From Novosphingobium sp. PhB165 (GTDB lineage: Bacteria > Pseudomonadota > Alphaproteobacteria > Sphingomonadales > Sphingomonadaceae), in contig NZ_SLVB01000002.1 in the NCBI RefSeq assembly GCF_004341845.1, positions 62,001-126,000 of the forward strand: 64,000 nucleotides of DNA. The letters are read 5' to 3'. Shown here piece by piece: positions 53,020 through 62,262 of the stretch. Under the pieces are notes generated by a model. The model was given only the letters and a program-made list of their open reading frames with translations. It had not been told where the DNA came from and ran no database searches. Position numbers and translations under genes: made by a program. How positions within the stretch are numbered: the first letter of the stretch is position 1; the number at the start of each line of letters is the position of its first letter.

Positions 53020-54767
53020 TGATGAAATCGATGAAGGTGGTGACCGCGCTTGTCGCGGCGGGTGCGGCAACGTTCGGGACCGGGCTGGGAATGGGGCTGG
53101 CCCATGCGCAGGACTTCGAGCGGCGGATGCCGAAACAGCCGCCCAACCAGCCCGCTCCGGAAGTGCCCACGCCGCCGGCGCCGGCCGCTTCCGCCGATGA
53201 TGCCACGCAGATCCTTCCCGTGCTGCGCGGACTGGTCTTCGTGAACGGCCCCGCCGGGCTGCAACCGGCGGGCATTGCCGCCGATGGGGCGAGCTCCGGC
53301 GTCGAAGTGCGCGGGCTGCCGCTGCTGGCCAATCCGGCCTTTGACGCGGCGATGCGGCCCTATCTGAACCGGCCGCTGACGCGCGGCGATCTCAATGCCA
53401 TCGTCCGCGTGGTGCAGGATGCCTATCGGACCGGGGATCATCCCTTCGTCGATGTCGGCGTGCCGCCGCAGAACGTACAGAGCGGCGTGGTGCAGGTAGT
53501 CGTCACCGAATACCGGGTCGGCGCCATCGACGTGACGGGCAACCGCCATTTCTCGTCGAACCTGATCCGGGGCATGAGCGATCTGCGAACGGGCGAAGTG
53601 CTGACCCTGCCGCGCCTGCGCGAGGCACTGGACGACTATAACCAGAACCCGTTCCTGACCGTGGACGGCGTGGTCCGGCCCGGGCAGGAAACCGGCACGA
53701 CCGACCTCGTGCTGGAAGCGCACGACCGGCTGCCGGTGCGCGTCTATGCCGGGTATGACAATCAGGGCGTGCCCACGCTGGGCCGCGACGAATGGTTCGT
53801 GGGCTTCAACTGGGGCAATGTGCTGGGGACCGGCCAGATCCTCTCCTACCAGTTTACGCGCAGTTTCAAGGGTGAATATACCTCCCATTCCGCGAGCGAC
53901 GTCATCCCGATCACGCCGGACGACCGGCTGATGATCTTCGGTGCCTATGCCATTCAGAAGCCGGAATTTTCCGACCTGTTCAACAGCGAGGGGCATTCCG
54001 GCCAGGTCAGCGCGCGCTTCGTGCACAACATGCGCGGGCCGGGCACGGTGCGGACCAGCATCCAGGTGGGCATCGATTACAAGCGCGCGAACAGCAACCT
54101 TGAATTCCTGGGCTTCCGGCTGCTCGATTCCGCCGTCGAAGTGTTCCAGGTTCCGGTGATCTTCACCGGCACGATCAACGACCGGCACGGCCAGACGGTG
54201 CTGGAGAACCAGACCGTGATCTCGCCCGGCAATGTCACCAGCCACAATACCGATGCCGATCTCCAGCAACTGGTGCCCTATGGCAAGGCGACTTACGCCT
54301 ACGACCGCATCTCGATCACGCGCACGACCTATCTCCCGCACGGGATTAACTGGGTTGTGCGCGGCATGGCCCAGTTCGCCACCAGCAACCTGCCGTACAG
54401 CGAGCAGCTTTCCGCCGGCGGGCTGGGCAGCGTGCGCGGTTACGATCCCAACGCGGCGTTGGGCAGCCAGGGTTTCCTCGCCAAGACCGAATTGAACTCT
54501 CCAGCCTTCCACCTGCTGGCGAAGAGTGGGCAGTTCGAGGACCAGATGCAGCTTGGGGTCTTCGTTGACTACGGCAAGGTGTGGCAGCAGCGGCGCCTGC
54601 CGGATTCGCCCAAGAACGCCGAACTGGTGAGCGTGGGCGCCAAGGCGCACTATACGGTGGGCCGCTATCTCGATCTCGAACTCGATCTGGGTCAGCAATT
54701 GAAGAAGGCGCCCTTTGCGGACAGCAAGGAGACCCGGCTGGCGATGGTCGCCACGATCGGGTTCTGA
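53016..54767 (+). CDS. two-partner secretion outer-membrane transporter (TpsB, ShlB/FhaC family)
   Basis: 583 residues. Signal peptide ends at AHAQD (about residue 33), followed by a Pro-rich linker. Two POTRA domains (about 60-235) include LNRPLTRGDLNAIVRVVQDAYRTGDHPF and VGAIDVTGNRHFSS. A 16-stranded barrel (about 240-583) ends in Phe. The conserved lid-loop motif is GSVRGYD (about 473). It is a member of the Omp85 superfamily and exports the adhesin encoded just upstream. The ATG overlaps the adhesin stop, the tightest possible coupling. The start may be any of the first Met codons (53016, 53019 or 53022). Confidence 0.93.
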   Translation: MMMKSMKVVTALVAAGAATFGTGLGMGLAHAQDFERRMPKQPPNQPAPEVPTPPAPAASADDATQILPVLRGLVFVNGPAGLQPAGIAADGASSGVEVRGLPLLANPAFDAAMRPYLNRPLTRGDLNAIVRVVQDAYRTGDHPFVDVGVPPQNVQSGVVQVVVTEYRVGAIDVTGNRHFSSNLIRGMSDLRTGEVLTLPRLREALDDYNQNPFLTVDGVVRPGQETGTTDLVLEAHDRLPVRVYAGYDNQGVPTLGRDEWFVGFNWGNVLGTGQILSYQFTRSFKGEYTSHSASDVIPITPDDRLMIFGAYAIQKPEFSDLFNSEGHSGQVSARFVHNMRGPGTVRTSIQVGIDYKRANSNLEFLGFRLLDSAVEVFQVPVIFTGTINDRHGQTVLENQTVISPGNVTSHNTDADLQQLVPYGKATYAYDRISITRTTYLPHGINWVVRGMAQFATSNLPYSEQLSAGGLGSVRGYDPNAALGSQGFLAKTELNSPAFHLLAKSGQFEDQMQLGVFVDYGKVWQQRRLPDSPKNAELVSVGAKAHYTVGRYLDLELDLGQQLKKAPFADSKETRLAMVATIGF

Positions 54768-54898
54768 GGCGGGGGATTACTTTTCATACAGGCTGGCAGC
54801 GGGGGGCTTGATCGAAATGATACCGGTGTCATAAGGTTGCCCAAGGACGGAGACCGTGGAGAGTGTTCTCCCCGGCCCGCCAAGGGAGAGAAGCCTGC

Positions 54899-57800
54899 GT
54901 GTCGCACCCCCAATGGCGTATCGTGACGAATCTGGTCTGTTCGCGGATTGCTCTGGCTGTCGCCGGTCTCTGCATTGCCGGGGCTCCGGCTATCGCGCAG
55001 GAGGCGGACGGCCTGCTGTTCCATGCGCCGCTCGACAGCGGGTTCGATGCGACGGTGTCCGGCGGCGCGGCGGTTCCGAACTTCAAGAGCGATGTCTCGA
55101 TCGTTCCTGACGGTGCCGTCGGCGGTGCGGGGCGATGGTCCGATGGCGGCTATGTCGCGTGGGAGGCGCCCGGCAATATCTATGCGCAGCGCGGCACGCT
55201 GTCGTTCTTCTGGCGCAGCCATACGCCGGTGGGCGAGGCGCCGTTCGTCATCTTCCGCGCGAGCGCGGGCGACCATTCGAGCTGGGACATGGCCTTCCTG
55301 CGCATCGACTGGAACGGCCACGGCTTCGATGCTTTCGTGACCGACGCCAATCTCTCGCGCGTGCGGGTAAGCTGGACGATCCCGACGCCGCCGACCGCCG
55401 ATGACTGGCACCACATCGCCTTCGCCTGGGACGAGACGCAGGGCGTGCGGCTGTTCTGGGATGGCAAGGAAGTGGCCTCGAAGCAGCAGGCGGCGGATCT
55501 CGACATGGCGTTGGACCAGTTCGGCCTCGCGGGCCGCGTCATCGCGCCGCATCAGGTGCAGAGCCGCTACAACTTCATGCGCGGGTCCGACCTCGACGGC
55601 ATCCGCGTCTACGACCACATGCTGGACGGTACACAAGTGGCGCAACTGGCGGCGCGGCAGCAACCGGCCGGAACGCCTGCTTCAGCTCAGACCGATCTGC
55701 GCAAGGCGTGGCTCCATCGCTTCGGCTGGGACACGCAGAGCCCGCCCGTGCTGGATGACAAGGTCACCGCCATCCGCAAGGTCGAATTCGCGGATGCCAA
55801 GGACCTCAAGGAATGGATGTGGAAGGGCGTGGACGGCATTGCCGAGACCACCTGGCCCGGCGTCTACAACCGCTCTCGCCTGCCCGGGCGTGACGATTAT
55901 TTCGAGCTGCCGGACTGGAACGTCTATGTTGAGGGCGGCAAGACCTACGAACTGACGCTGCCGCAGAACGCGGCGTTCAACCGCGTCGAAATTCGCGGCG
56001 CGGCCTACGGCGCGCTGGAGTGGTCTCCCGATGGTAAGTCCGCGTGGAGCAAGCTGGCGGCGCGGCCCAAGGGCGTGGTGCGCTCGCTCACCGATACCCC
56101 CACGAAGACGGGCGGCAGCTTGCGCTTCACCAATGTGATGCAGGAGCAGCCGATCCAGGAGATCTGGGCCTACGATATCCATGCCGGGGAAGTGCCCAAG
56201 GGCACGTTCCAGCTTAGCTATACGGTGCACGCCGATGCCGCGTCGGACCTTGGCGCGCTGGAGCAGCTCAATGCGCATATCGCCGGGCGCTATCCGGCGA
56301 ACGAGCGTTCGACCGTGGTGGCGCTCCCGACCGGCGGGGTAAAGGCGGCGGTCGGCGCGGGCAGCGCCGGCGCCTCGGGCATGGCGCGGCGCAGCGGCGA
56401 CGACCTGCCGCTGGTCCATGTGCTGATCCCCTCGAACTTCGGCGACGCTCCGGCAGGCCGCCCACTGGCGCGCGCCTGGAACTATGGCTGGGAGAACGTC
56501 CACGACGGGCTGGACGGGCTGGCCATCGACCTGCCCGCGATCGACGCGAAGCCCAATGCGCAAGGCGTGATCCCGCTCGACATCCGCGTGAAGGACCCGA
56601 TCTGGCCCGACCGCGACATGATCGACGTGCAGGTATCGGTGCGTCCCGGACAGCCGCGCACGCTCTGGCTGGACTTGCGCGACCGGATCCTGACGGCGGA
56701 CAGCCTCTACATGACGGTGGCCTCGGCCGCGCCGGACTTCGGCGCGAAATCGATCGACGGGATGACCGTGCGCCTCGTCTTCAAGGACCGTGTCGAGGCG
56801 AAAGTCGAACATGTGGCCGACCGCTTCAATCAGGTGAAGGACAACTGGGCCTTCCTGGTCGAGGAGCATACCGCGTCCAAGCGCGCCGCGCTCTATCGGC
56901 GCCTCTATGGCGACATCACCGACCTGCTGCGCGTCGATCCCGACAATCTGGAAGCGCGGCGCTACTGGGCGGACATCGGCTATTCGGAGGCGCAGCTTCC
57001 ACCCTTCGTCCAGCCGCAGCCGCCGGCCGGCATGCCGCTCTGGGCGTTCCGCCAGCTTGAGGACCTGAAGCTCACTCGCCAATTCGTGAACTGGTGGATC
57101 GACAATCGGCAAGTGCCCTACGGCGATTTCGGCGGCGGCATTTCCGACGATACCGACCTGACCCAGCAATGGCCCGGCCTTGCGCTGATGGGCGTCGATC
57201 CGGACAAGATCAACGGATCGCTGCGGGCGCTATCGGACGCGGTCTACAAGAACGGCATGATCGTCGATGGACTGGGCTACATCACCACCGACGAGCTGCA
57301 CGTCTACGAGGAAGGCATCAATTCCGACGCCGAGCGGCTTTACCTCAACTGGGGCGAACCCAAGGCGGTCGAGCGGATGATGGCCACCGTCAAGGCGCTG
57401 GGCAAAGTGATCCGCGTGAACCCGGCGGGGCACATGCACATTTCGTCCAGCTGGTACGGCGCGCGCAAGATCTACCGCGACGAGCCGTGGGCATGGCAGA
57501 AACCCTATGGTTTCGTCATCATGCACACGCCGGTCCTGCTGGGCCTCTATAATGCCGATCCGACCGCGCGGGGACTGGTGACGGGCTTGGTCGACGGCTT
57601 GCTGGCCCATGGCAAGCAGGGCGCGAACGGGCTCTGGACTTTCCCCAACGACATCAGCTTCGACCACGACACTGAGCGCGCGGGCGACGGCGGCGGCGCC
57701 ACGCTGCCGATGCAGTCGGCCTGGGCGGCATGGCGCTTCACCGGCGACGACAAGTATCTGCGCCCGATCCTCGGCCGCGTCGGCAAGGACAATTTCGGCG

Positions 57801-58741
57801 TGCTGGCCGAGCTTAACGAGAACGCCCTGACCGTACTGGGCAAGCGGGGGGATCTGAAGGACCCCGTGCTGCGCAAGGCAGAGGGCGGCGACGACTTCGC
57901 CCGGTTCGAGGCCTGGAACACCACCGGCGACCGTGCCTGGCTGGAGGCGCTCAATGCCCATGGCATCTCGGACAAGAGCCAGCACATGTACATGTACACC
58001 GAAGGCCATTGGTGGAGCGACCGCGTGGAGGCGCCGAACGAGCTGCTCCAGCGCGAGCGGCTCGGCGGTATCGCCCTCAAGCGTAACCAGACTTATCCGG
58101 GCAACGCGGTGAGCTGGCGCTTCGCCGATCCCGAGGCGGCGGTGAAAGTGGCGATCCTCGTGCGCGATGCAACGCCCGAGCAGTTCACGGTCGTCGCCTA
58201 CAACACCACCGGCACCGAGCAGCGCGCGGACATGGGAACGTGGAACGTGGTGGCGGGCACCTGGGAAATGACGCAGGGTCTTGCTGCGGACGGCAGCGAT
58301 GTCGCGAAGGGCGCGACCCCGCGCGAGGTCGAACTGGAACGCGGCGGTTCGCTGCCGGTCACCTTCGCGCCGGGCACGGCGACGGTCATGACTTTCCGGC
58401 TCAAGCAGAAGGCCGCTGTCCAGCCCGAGCATCGCCCCGATCTCGGCATCGGTCTCGATGACGTGACGCGCAAGGGCAACAGGCTTGCCGTCACCGTGCA
58501 CAGCCTCGGCTCGGTCGCCGCGCCTGCGGGCACGCTCACGCTGGAGACGCCCGAGGGCAAGGTCCTCGCTTCCGCCCCCGTGCCTGCGCTGGCGCCGCCG
58601 ACCGACCTCCTGGCCAAGACGGCAACGGTCACGCTCACCGTGCCCGCCGGTGCGCCTGAAGTGCTGCATGTCAGAGTCTCGACCGGAGCGCCGGAAGTGA
58701 CCCAGCGCAACAATGTCGTGATCCTTGGGGAGGCGCACTGA
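54899..58741 (+). CDS. large exported LamG-domain protein, putative carbohydrate-active enzyme of unknown family
   Basis: 1280 residues. Signal peptide ends at APAIAQ (about residue 34). A laminin-G/concanavalin-like domain comes next (about 35-215, DDWHHIAFAWDETQGVRLFWDGKEV). Beta-rich domains follow, then a helical segment (about 670-1080) with repeated W/Y-rich motifs such as NWWIDNRQVPYGDFGGG, ISDDTDLTQQWPGLALMG and MHISSSWYGARK. The end is an immunoglobulin-like domain. The helical part looks like an alpha/alpha toroid as in many glycoside hydrolases and lyases, with Asp/Glu clusters (SDDTD) as candidate catalysts. I cannot name the family. GTG at 54899 has AGGGAGA upstream. Its stop shares a base with the next ATG. 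Confidence 0.75.
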   Translation: MSHPQWRIVTNLVCSRIALAVAGLCIAGAPAIAQEADGLLFHAPLDSGFDATVSGGAAVPNFKSDVSIVPDGAVGGAGRWSDGGYVAWEAPGNIYAQRGTLSFFWRSHTPVGEAPFVIFRASAGDHSSWDMAFLRIDWNGHGFDAFVTDANLSRVRVSWTIPTPPTADDWHHIAFAWDETQGVRLFWDGKEVASKQQAADLDMALDQFGLAGRVIAPHQVQSRYNFMRGSDLDGIRVYDHMLDGTQVAQLAARQQPAGTPASAQTDLRKAWLHRFGWDTQSPPVLDDKVTAIRKVEFADAKDLKEWMWKGVDGIAETTWPGVYNRSRLPGRDDYFELPDWNVYVEGGKTYELTLPQNAAFNRVEIRGAAYGALEWSPDGKSAWSKLAARPKGVVRSLTDTPTKTGGSLRFTNVMQEQPIQEIWAYDIHAGEVPKGTFQLSYTVHADAASDLGALEQLNAHIAGRYPANERSTVVALPTGGVKAAVGAGSAGASGMARRSGDDLPLVHVLIPSNFGDAPAGRPLARAWNYGWENVHDGLDGLAIDLPAIDAKPNAQGVIPLDIRVKDPIWPDRDMIDVQVSVRPGQPRTLWLDLRDRILTADSLYMTVASAAPDFGAKSIDGMTVRLVFKDRVEAKVEHVADRFNQVKDNWAFLVEEHTASKRAALYRRLYGDITDLLRVDPDNLEARRYWADIGYSEAQLPPFVQPQPPAGMPLWAFRQLEDLKLTRQFVNWWIDNRQVPYGDFGGGISDDTDLTQQWPGLALMGVDPDKINGSLRALSDAVYKNGMIVDGLGYITTDELHVYEEGINSDAERLYLNWGEPKAVERMMATVKALGKVIRVNPAGHMHISSSWYGARKIYRDEPWAWQKPYGFVIMHTPVLLGLYNADPTARGLVTGLVDGLLAHGKQGANGLWTFPNDISFDHDTERAGDGGGATLPMQSAWAAWRFTGDDKYLRPILGRVGKDNFGVLAELNENALTVLGKRGDLKDPVLRKAEGGDDFARFEAWNTTGDRAWLEALNAHGISDKSQHMYMYTEGHWWSDRVEAPNELLQRERLGGIALKRNQTYPGNAVSWRFADPEAAVKVAILVRDATPEQFTVVAYNTTGTEQRADMGTWNVVAGTWEMTQGLAADGSDVAKGATPREVELERGGSLPVTFAPGTATVMTFRLKQKAAVQPEHRPDLGIGLDDVTRKGNRLAVTVHSLGSVAAPAGTLTLETPEGKVLASAPVPALAPPTDLLAKTATVTLTVPAGAPEVLHVRVSTGAPEVTQRNNVVILGEAH

Positions 58742-59427
58742 TGCGTGTCCGGGCCCTCGCCCTGCTGGTGCTGGCGGTGTTGGCCGCCCCGGCGCAGGCG
58801 AAGGAGGGGCAGGTCGTTTGGACGTTCGACCGCCTCGACCGCATCGGCAACTTGCACCCGCAAGTGCTCGGCAATCCCCATGTCGAGGACGGACCGGTCG
58901 GCAAGGCCGTGGTGTTCGACGGCGTGGACGATGCGCTCTACCTTGCCCGCCATCCGCTTGCCGGCGCGCGGCAGTTCACGTTGGAGGCGGTGTTCCGGCC
59001 CGACGGCGGCGCGTTCGAGCAGCGCTGGCTGCATCTCGCCTCGGACGATCCCGCTAACCAGACGCGGATCATGTTCGAGATCCGGGTGGTCGGAAATTCG
59101 TGGTATCTGGACAGCTTCATCAAGGGGAAGGGCTATTCGCAGGTCCTGATCGACCCGGCGAAGCTGCACCCCATCGGCCGCTGGTATCACGTTGCCCAGA
59201 CGTTCGACGGAACGACCTATCGCAGCTATGTCGACGGCGTGCTGGAAGGCGAGGCGCGGGTTGACGGCTTCACGCCGCAAGGGCCGGGCAACACCTCGAT
59301 AGGCGTGCGCTATAACCGCGTGAACTTCTTCCACGGCGCCATCCGCACGGCGCGCTTCACCGACCGTGCGCTGGCACCCTCGCACTTCGGATTGTTGCAT
59401 TCCATTGGGAAAGCGGCGGACAGGTGA
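58741..59427 (+). CDS. exported LamG-like (concanavalin-fold) protein
   Basis: 228 residues, made of a signal peptide (ends near APAQAK, about residue 20) and one LamG/concanavalin-type beta-sandwich. Typical strands are VVFDGVDDALYLARHPLAG, FTLEAVFRPDGG, RWYHVAQTFDGTTYRSYVDG and NTSIGVRYNRVNFFHGAIRTARF. Such free-standing domains bind glycans or are weakly catalytic. The start overlaps the large LamG protein's stop (TGATG), so both are made together and probably act on the same polymer. Confidence 0.85.
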   Translation: MRVRALALLVLAVLAAPAQAKEGQVVWTFDRLDRIGNLHPQVLGNPHVEDGPVGKAVVFDGVDDALYLARHPLAGARQFTLEAVFRPDGGAFEQRWLHLASDDPANQTRIMFEIRVVGNSWYLDSFIKGKGYSQVLIDPAKLHPIGRWYHVAQTFDGTTYRSYVDGVLEGEARVDGFTPQGPGNTSIGVRYNRVNFFHGAIRTARFTDRALAPSHFGLLHSIGKAADR

Positions 59428-59475
59428 GCCGGGCACGTTCGCCCGAATGGCACCTCGCCCGCCGCTTGCATCCGG

Positions 59476-60051
59476 TTACTTCGGATGGATTTCCTTGATC
59501 CTGCTGCCCTTCAGGCTAACCCCGCCCATCAAGCCCTTCTGACTGAAGGCGAACGCATAGATCGCTTTGTTCAGGTTGGCCGTATCGAGCGACGCTTCGG
59601 CGCCCTTGTCGATGAACGCTATGCTGGCATCGGAGCCGGCATCCCAACTCGCGCCGTTGATCGTCTCGGCCATCTTTTGCTCATTCATGAAAAAGAGCGC
59701 ATAGCCGTACCCTTGGGCTCCGGCCTGCAAGCCGACCGAAGCGCTCGACATGTTGAAGAACCGTGTTGCCTTGCCGTTTACAAACAGCGTGCCGTCACCG
59801 GATGAACCGGCGATCACGAAGCCGCCCTTGATGATCTTGGGAAAGACCATGACGCCCTTGGCCTTCTTGCCAACGGCTGCCGCCTTGGGGTTGGAGGCAA
59901 GGAGCTGGTTCAGCGCGGCCCGCGACTTTGCCTCGATTTCCGCCGCCGATGAAGCGGCGCTCACCTGTGTCGGAACAGCCATTGTCAGTACGGCGGCCGC
60001 GATGCCACCAACTGCCAGACGACGCGTGATTTGCAGACGATCTAACCTCAT
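59476..60051 (-). CDS. YSC84/SYLF-domain lipid-binding protein
   Basis: 191 residues with an N-terminal export signal (ITRRLAVGGIAAAVLTMAVP, with an RR pair but more Sec-like) and a SYLF domain (about 55-190). Domain hallmarks are KKAKGVMVFPKIIKGGFVIAGSSGDG, ASVGLQAGAQGYGYALFFM and SQKGLMGGVSLKGSRI. The domain binds phosphoinositides in eukaryotes; bacterial versions are envelope proteins of unclear role, sometimes stress-induced. The ATG at 60051 with AAAGG upstream is preferred to a TTG five codons earlier. It stands alone, with a long inverted repeat about 110 bases upstream. Confidence 0.9.
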   Translation of the reverse strand: MRLDRLQITRRLAVGGIAAAVLTMAVPTQVSAASSAAEIEAKSRAALNQLLASNPKAAAVGKKAKGVMVFPKIIKGGFVIAGSSGDGTLFVNGKATRFFNMSSASVGLQAGAQGYGYALFFMNEQKMAETINGASWDAGSDASIAFIDKGAEASLDTANLNKAIYAFAFSQKGLMGGVSLKGSRIKEIHPK

Positions 60052-60159
60052 CGCATGACCTTTCAAAGAACGGGTGAAGGTGACATTGGGCCTCCGCCAC
60101 GTATATCCGGCCTTCGGACAACGTCAGGAAGGCTGAGACGGGCACGTTACGCGTGGATC

Positions 60160-60207
60160 CGAAGGATTCCATTGGGGTAAACACCGAGATTCCGAAAGAA
60201 TCCTTCG
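60160..60207. repeat. 10-base inverted repeat upstream of the YSC84 gene
   Basis: Perfect arms CGAAGGATTC (60160-60169) and GAATCCTTCG (60198-60207) enclose 28 bases that hold another GGATTC-like element (GATTCCGAAAGAATC). It is intergenic, between the unknown-protein gene and the YSC84 gene. A regulatory site or terminator stem is possible. Confidence 0.45.
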
Positions 60208-60303
60208 TTGGAATGTGCGCCGGTCGAGCGCACCTAATAGGGCACGTTTGTGCGTTTTCAGCTTGGCGGGGTGGAGAGCCGAACTAGCCCTCGACTATCG
60301 GGA

Positions 60304-60939
60304 CTATTGGCTGACTGACGGGCTGCTCTGGAGAAAGTCTATCGCCTTGTCGAGCCAATCGGCAGAAAATGACTGGCCGATGTCGGCGTAACGCGCAAAT
60401 ATATCGCGTAATTCGCCGCCGGTTACTTCGCCTTTGAATATCCCCACCGAACGATCTCCGGATATAGTGGCCGCAAGGATGGAAATATTCGTGCCTATGT
60501 CTGACGGGGGAGGGTTTCCATTGTCATCGACTATTGCGGTTCCGCCGTTGAATACGACAAGATTGTAACCGGTGGCCGCCTTGATCGTATCGAGATCCTT
60601 CTGCGTGTAATAATTGGGATCTCCGGCAGATGGCGGTTTCTCCGAATTCGCAGCCGCCAGCTTCATGTTGCGCTGAAGCACTTCGCGATCCGTAAGGGCC
60701 TTTGAGCCGAGTGGAGCTACCGGCTCTCCATCCAGCAGTTTCATGAGATTCATGGCCGTGCTCGGCAGCAGTAGATTGCCGAAGCCTATTGTCTGCGCGG
60801 CTACCGGCTTCGGAAAATCTGCCGCTTGCGCTCCCGAATCCGCCGAGTGAGGAGGCTCGAAGTTTGCGGCCTGTTCGCTGCTCGCGGTCATCAGGCCGGA
60901 GGCGGCCGCCGAAACCCGATCGATTGGGCTTATTGTCAT
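60304..60939 (-). CDS. hypothetical protein, acidic, no recognised domain
   Basis: 211 residues that I do not recognise. No membrane segment or classical signal peptide is seen. The N-terminal third is Ser/Ala/Pro-rich and looks disordered (MTISPIDRVSAAASGLMTAS). The middle and C-terminal parts look folded, with YYTQKDLDTIKAATGYNLVVFNGG, NISILAATISGDRSVGIFKG and SFSADWLDKAIDFLQ. Base composition is visibly less GC-rich than in its neighbours. AGGCGAGG lies before the ATG. A disordered start followed by a small domain is compatible with a protein secreted without a cleaved signal, but this is speculation. Confidence 0.7.
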   Translation of the reverse strand: MTISPIDRVSAAASGLMTASSEQAANFEPPHSADSGAQAADFPKPVAAQTIGFGNLLLPSTAMNLMKLLDGEPVAPLGSKALTDREVLQRNMKLAAANSEKPPSAGDPNYYTQKDLDTIKAATGYNLVVFNGGTAIVDDNGNPPPSDIGTNISILAATISGDRSVGIFKGEVTGGELRDIFARYADIGQSFSADWLDKAIDFLQSSPSVSQ

Positions 60940-61097
60940 TTTGCACCTCGCCTTGCGTGCCGGGCATAGGGCGGTTGGAATGAACCCGGTTTGATTTCAT
61001 TATAGGAAATTATCGGCGGATGGCCGTGCTTCGCCGCATGTCGATCGATGCTGCCGGAACCATCGACGACTCGCATCTTGGCGGCTAAAGCGGCGGC

Positions 61098-62135
61098 ATG
61101 ACATCACAGATCACGATCCGCCGCCCCGACGATTGGCATGTGCATCTTCGCGATGGCGAGATGCTGAAAGCCGTCGTCGGCTACACAGCAGACCAGTTCG
61201 CGCGCGCCATCGTCATGCCGAACCTGACGCCGCCCATCGTCACCGTGGCTGCGGCGCAGGCCTATCGGGAGCGCATTCTGGCCGCTCTCCCGGCCGGTTC
61301 GGACTTCACGCCGCTGATGACCTGCTATCTGACCGACGATGCCGATCCGGCGGAAATCGAGCGCGGGTTCGAGCAGGGCGTGTTCGCCGCCTGCAAGCTC
61401 TATCCCGCCAATGCCACCACCAATTCCGCGCACGGCGTTACCGATGTGCGCAAGCTTGCCCGCGTGCTGGAGACCATGCAGCGGATCGGCATGCCGCTGC
61501 TCATCCACGGCGAAGTGACGGATCGCGAAGTCGACATTTTCGACCGCGAGGCCGTTTACATCGAGCGCATTCTCACGCCGCTGGTGCGCGATTTCCCGGG
61601 CCTCAAGATCGTGCTCGAACACATCACGACGGCCGATGCGGTCGATTTCGTTGTCGGCAGCGGGCCGCAGATTGGCGCCACGATCACGCCGCAGCACATG
61701 ATTATCAACCGCAACGCGATTTTCGACGGTGGCATTCGCCCGCATGCCTACTGCCTGCCGGTGGCGAAGCGCGAACAGCACCGTCTCGCGGTGCGCAAGG
61801 CGGCGGTGTCCGGCTCGCCGAAGTTCTTCCTCGGCACCGATACCGCGCCGCACACGGTGGAGCGCAAGGAAGCGGCCTGCGGATGCGCGGGCATCTTCAA
61901 CGCACCGTACGCTCTGGAAAGCTACGCCCAGGTGTTCGACGAGGAAGGCGTGCTCGACCGCCTGGAAGGTTTCGCTTCCGTGCATGGCCCCAATTTCTAC
62001 GGCCTGCCCCTGAACGAGGGCACCGTGACCTTGCGGCGTGAGGATGTGGTCGTGCCGGCCGCGATCACGCATGGAGAGATCAGCGTGGTTCCGTTCCATG
62101 CCGGTGAAACGATGCGCTGGCGCTTCGTTCGCTAA
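61098..62135 (+). CDS. pyrC: dihydroorotase (class II, PyrC)
   Basis: 345 residues, close to the Escherichia coli enzyme in length. It carries out the reversible cyclisation of carbamoyl-aspartate to dihydroorotate in pyrimidine synthesis in the cytoplasm. All zinc ligands are present: H14 and H16 (DDWHVHLRD), the carbamylated K100 ([13 protein letters not shown]), H137 (LLIHGEV), H175 (VLEHITT) and the catalytic D248 (LGTDTAPH). Each is two residues earlier than in E. coli. Single gene with no other pyrimidine genes in the window. It is a housekeeping gene that marks ordinary chromosomal background. Confidence 0.97.
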   Translation: MTSQITIRRPDDWHVHLRDGEMLKAVVGYTADQFARAIVMPNLTPPIVTVAAAQAYRERILAALPAGSDFTPLMTCYLTDDADPAEIERGFEQGVFAACKLYPANATTNSAHGVTDVRKLARVLETMQRIGMPLLIHGEVTDREVDIFDREAVYIERILTPLVRDFPGLKIVLEHITTADAVDFVVGSGPQIGATITPQHMIINRNAIFDGGIRPHAYCLPVAKREQHRLAVRKAAVSGSPKFFLGTDTAPHTVERKEAACGCAGIFNAPYALESYAQVFDEEGVLDRLEGFASVHGPNFYGLPLNEGTVTLRREDVVVPAAITHGEISVVPFHAGETMRWRFVR

Positions 62136-62262
62136 GTATTGAAGCCAGGACGACGGTCGTGTTGCCTTGTCGCAACGTGACCGCGTCTTGGAGTACGCCT
62201 CCAGTCATTGAGACAAGATATCGCTTGCGCCGGTTGGGGCGCGCGGTGATAAGTAAGTCACT

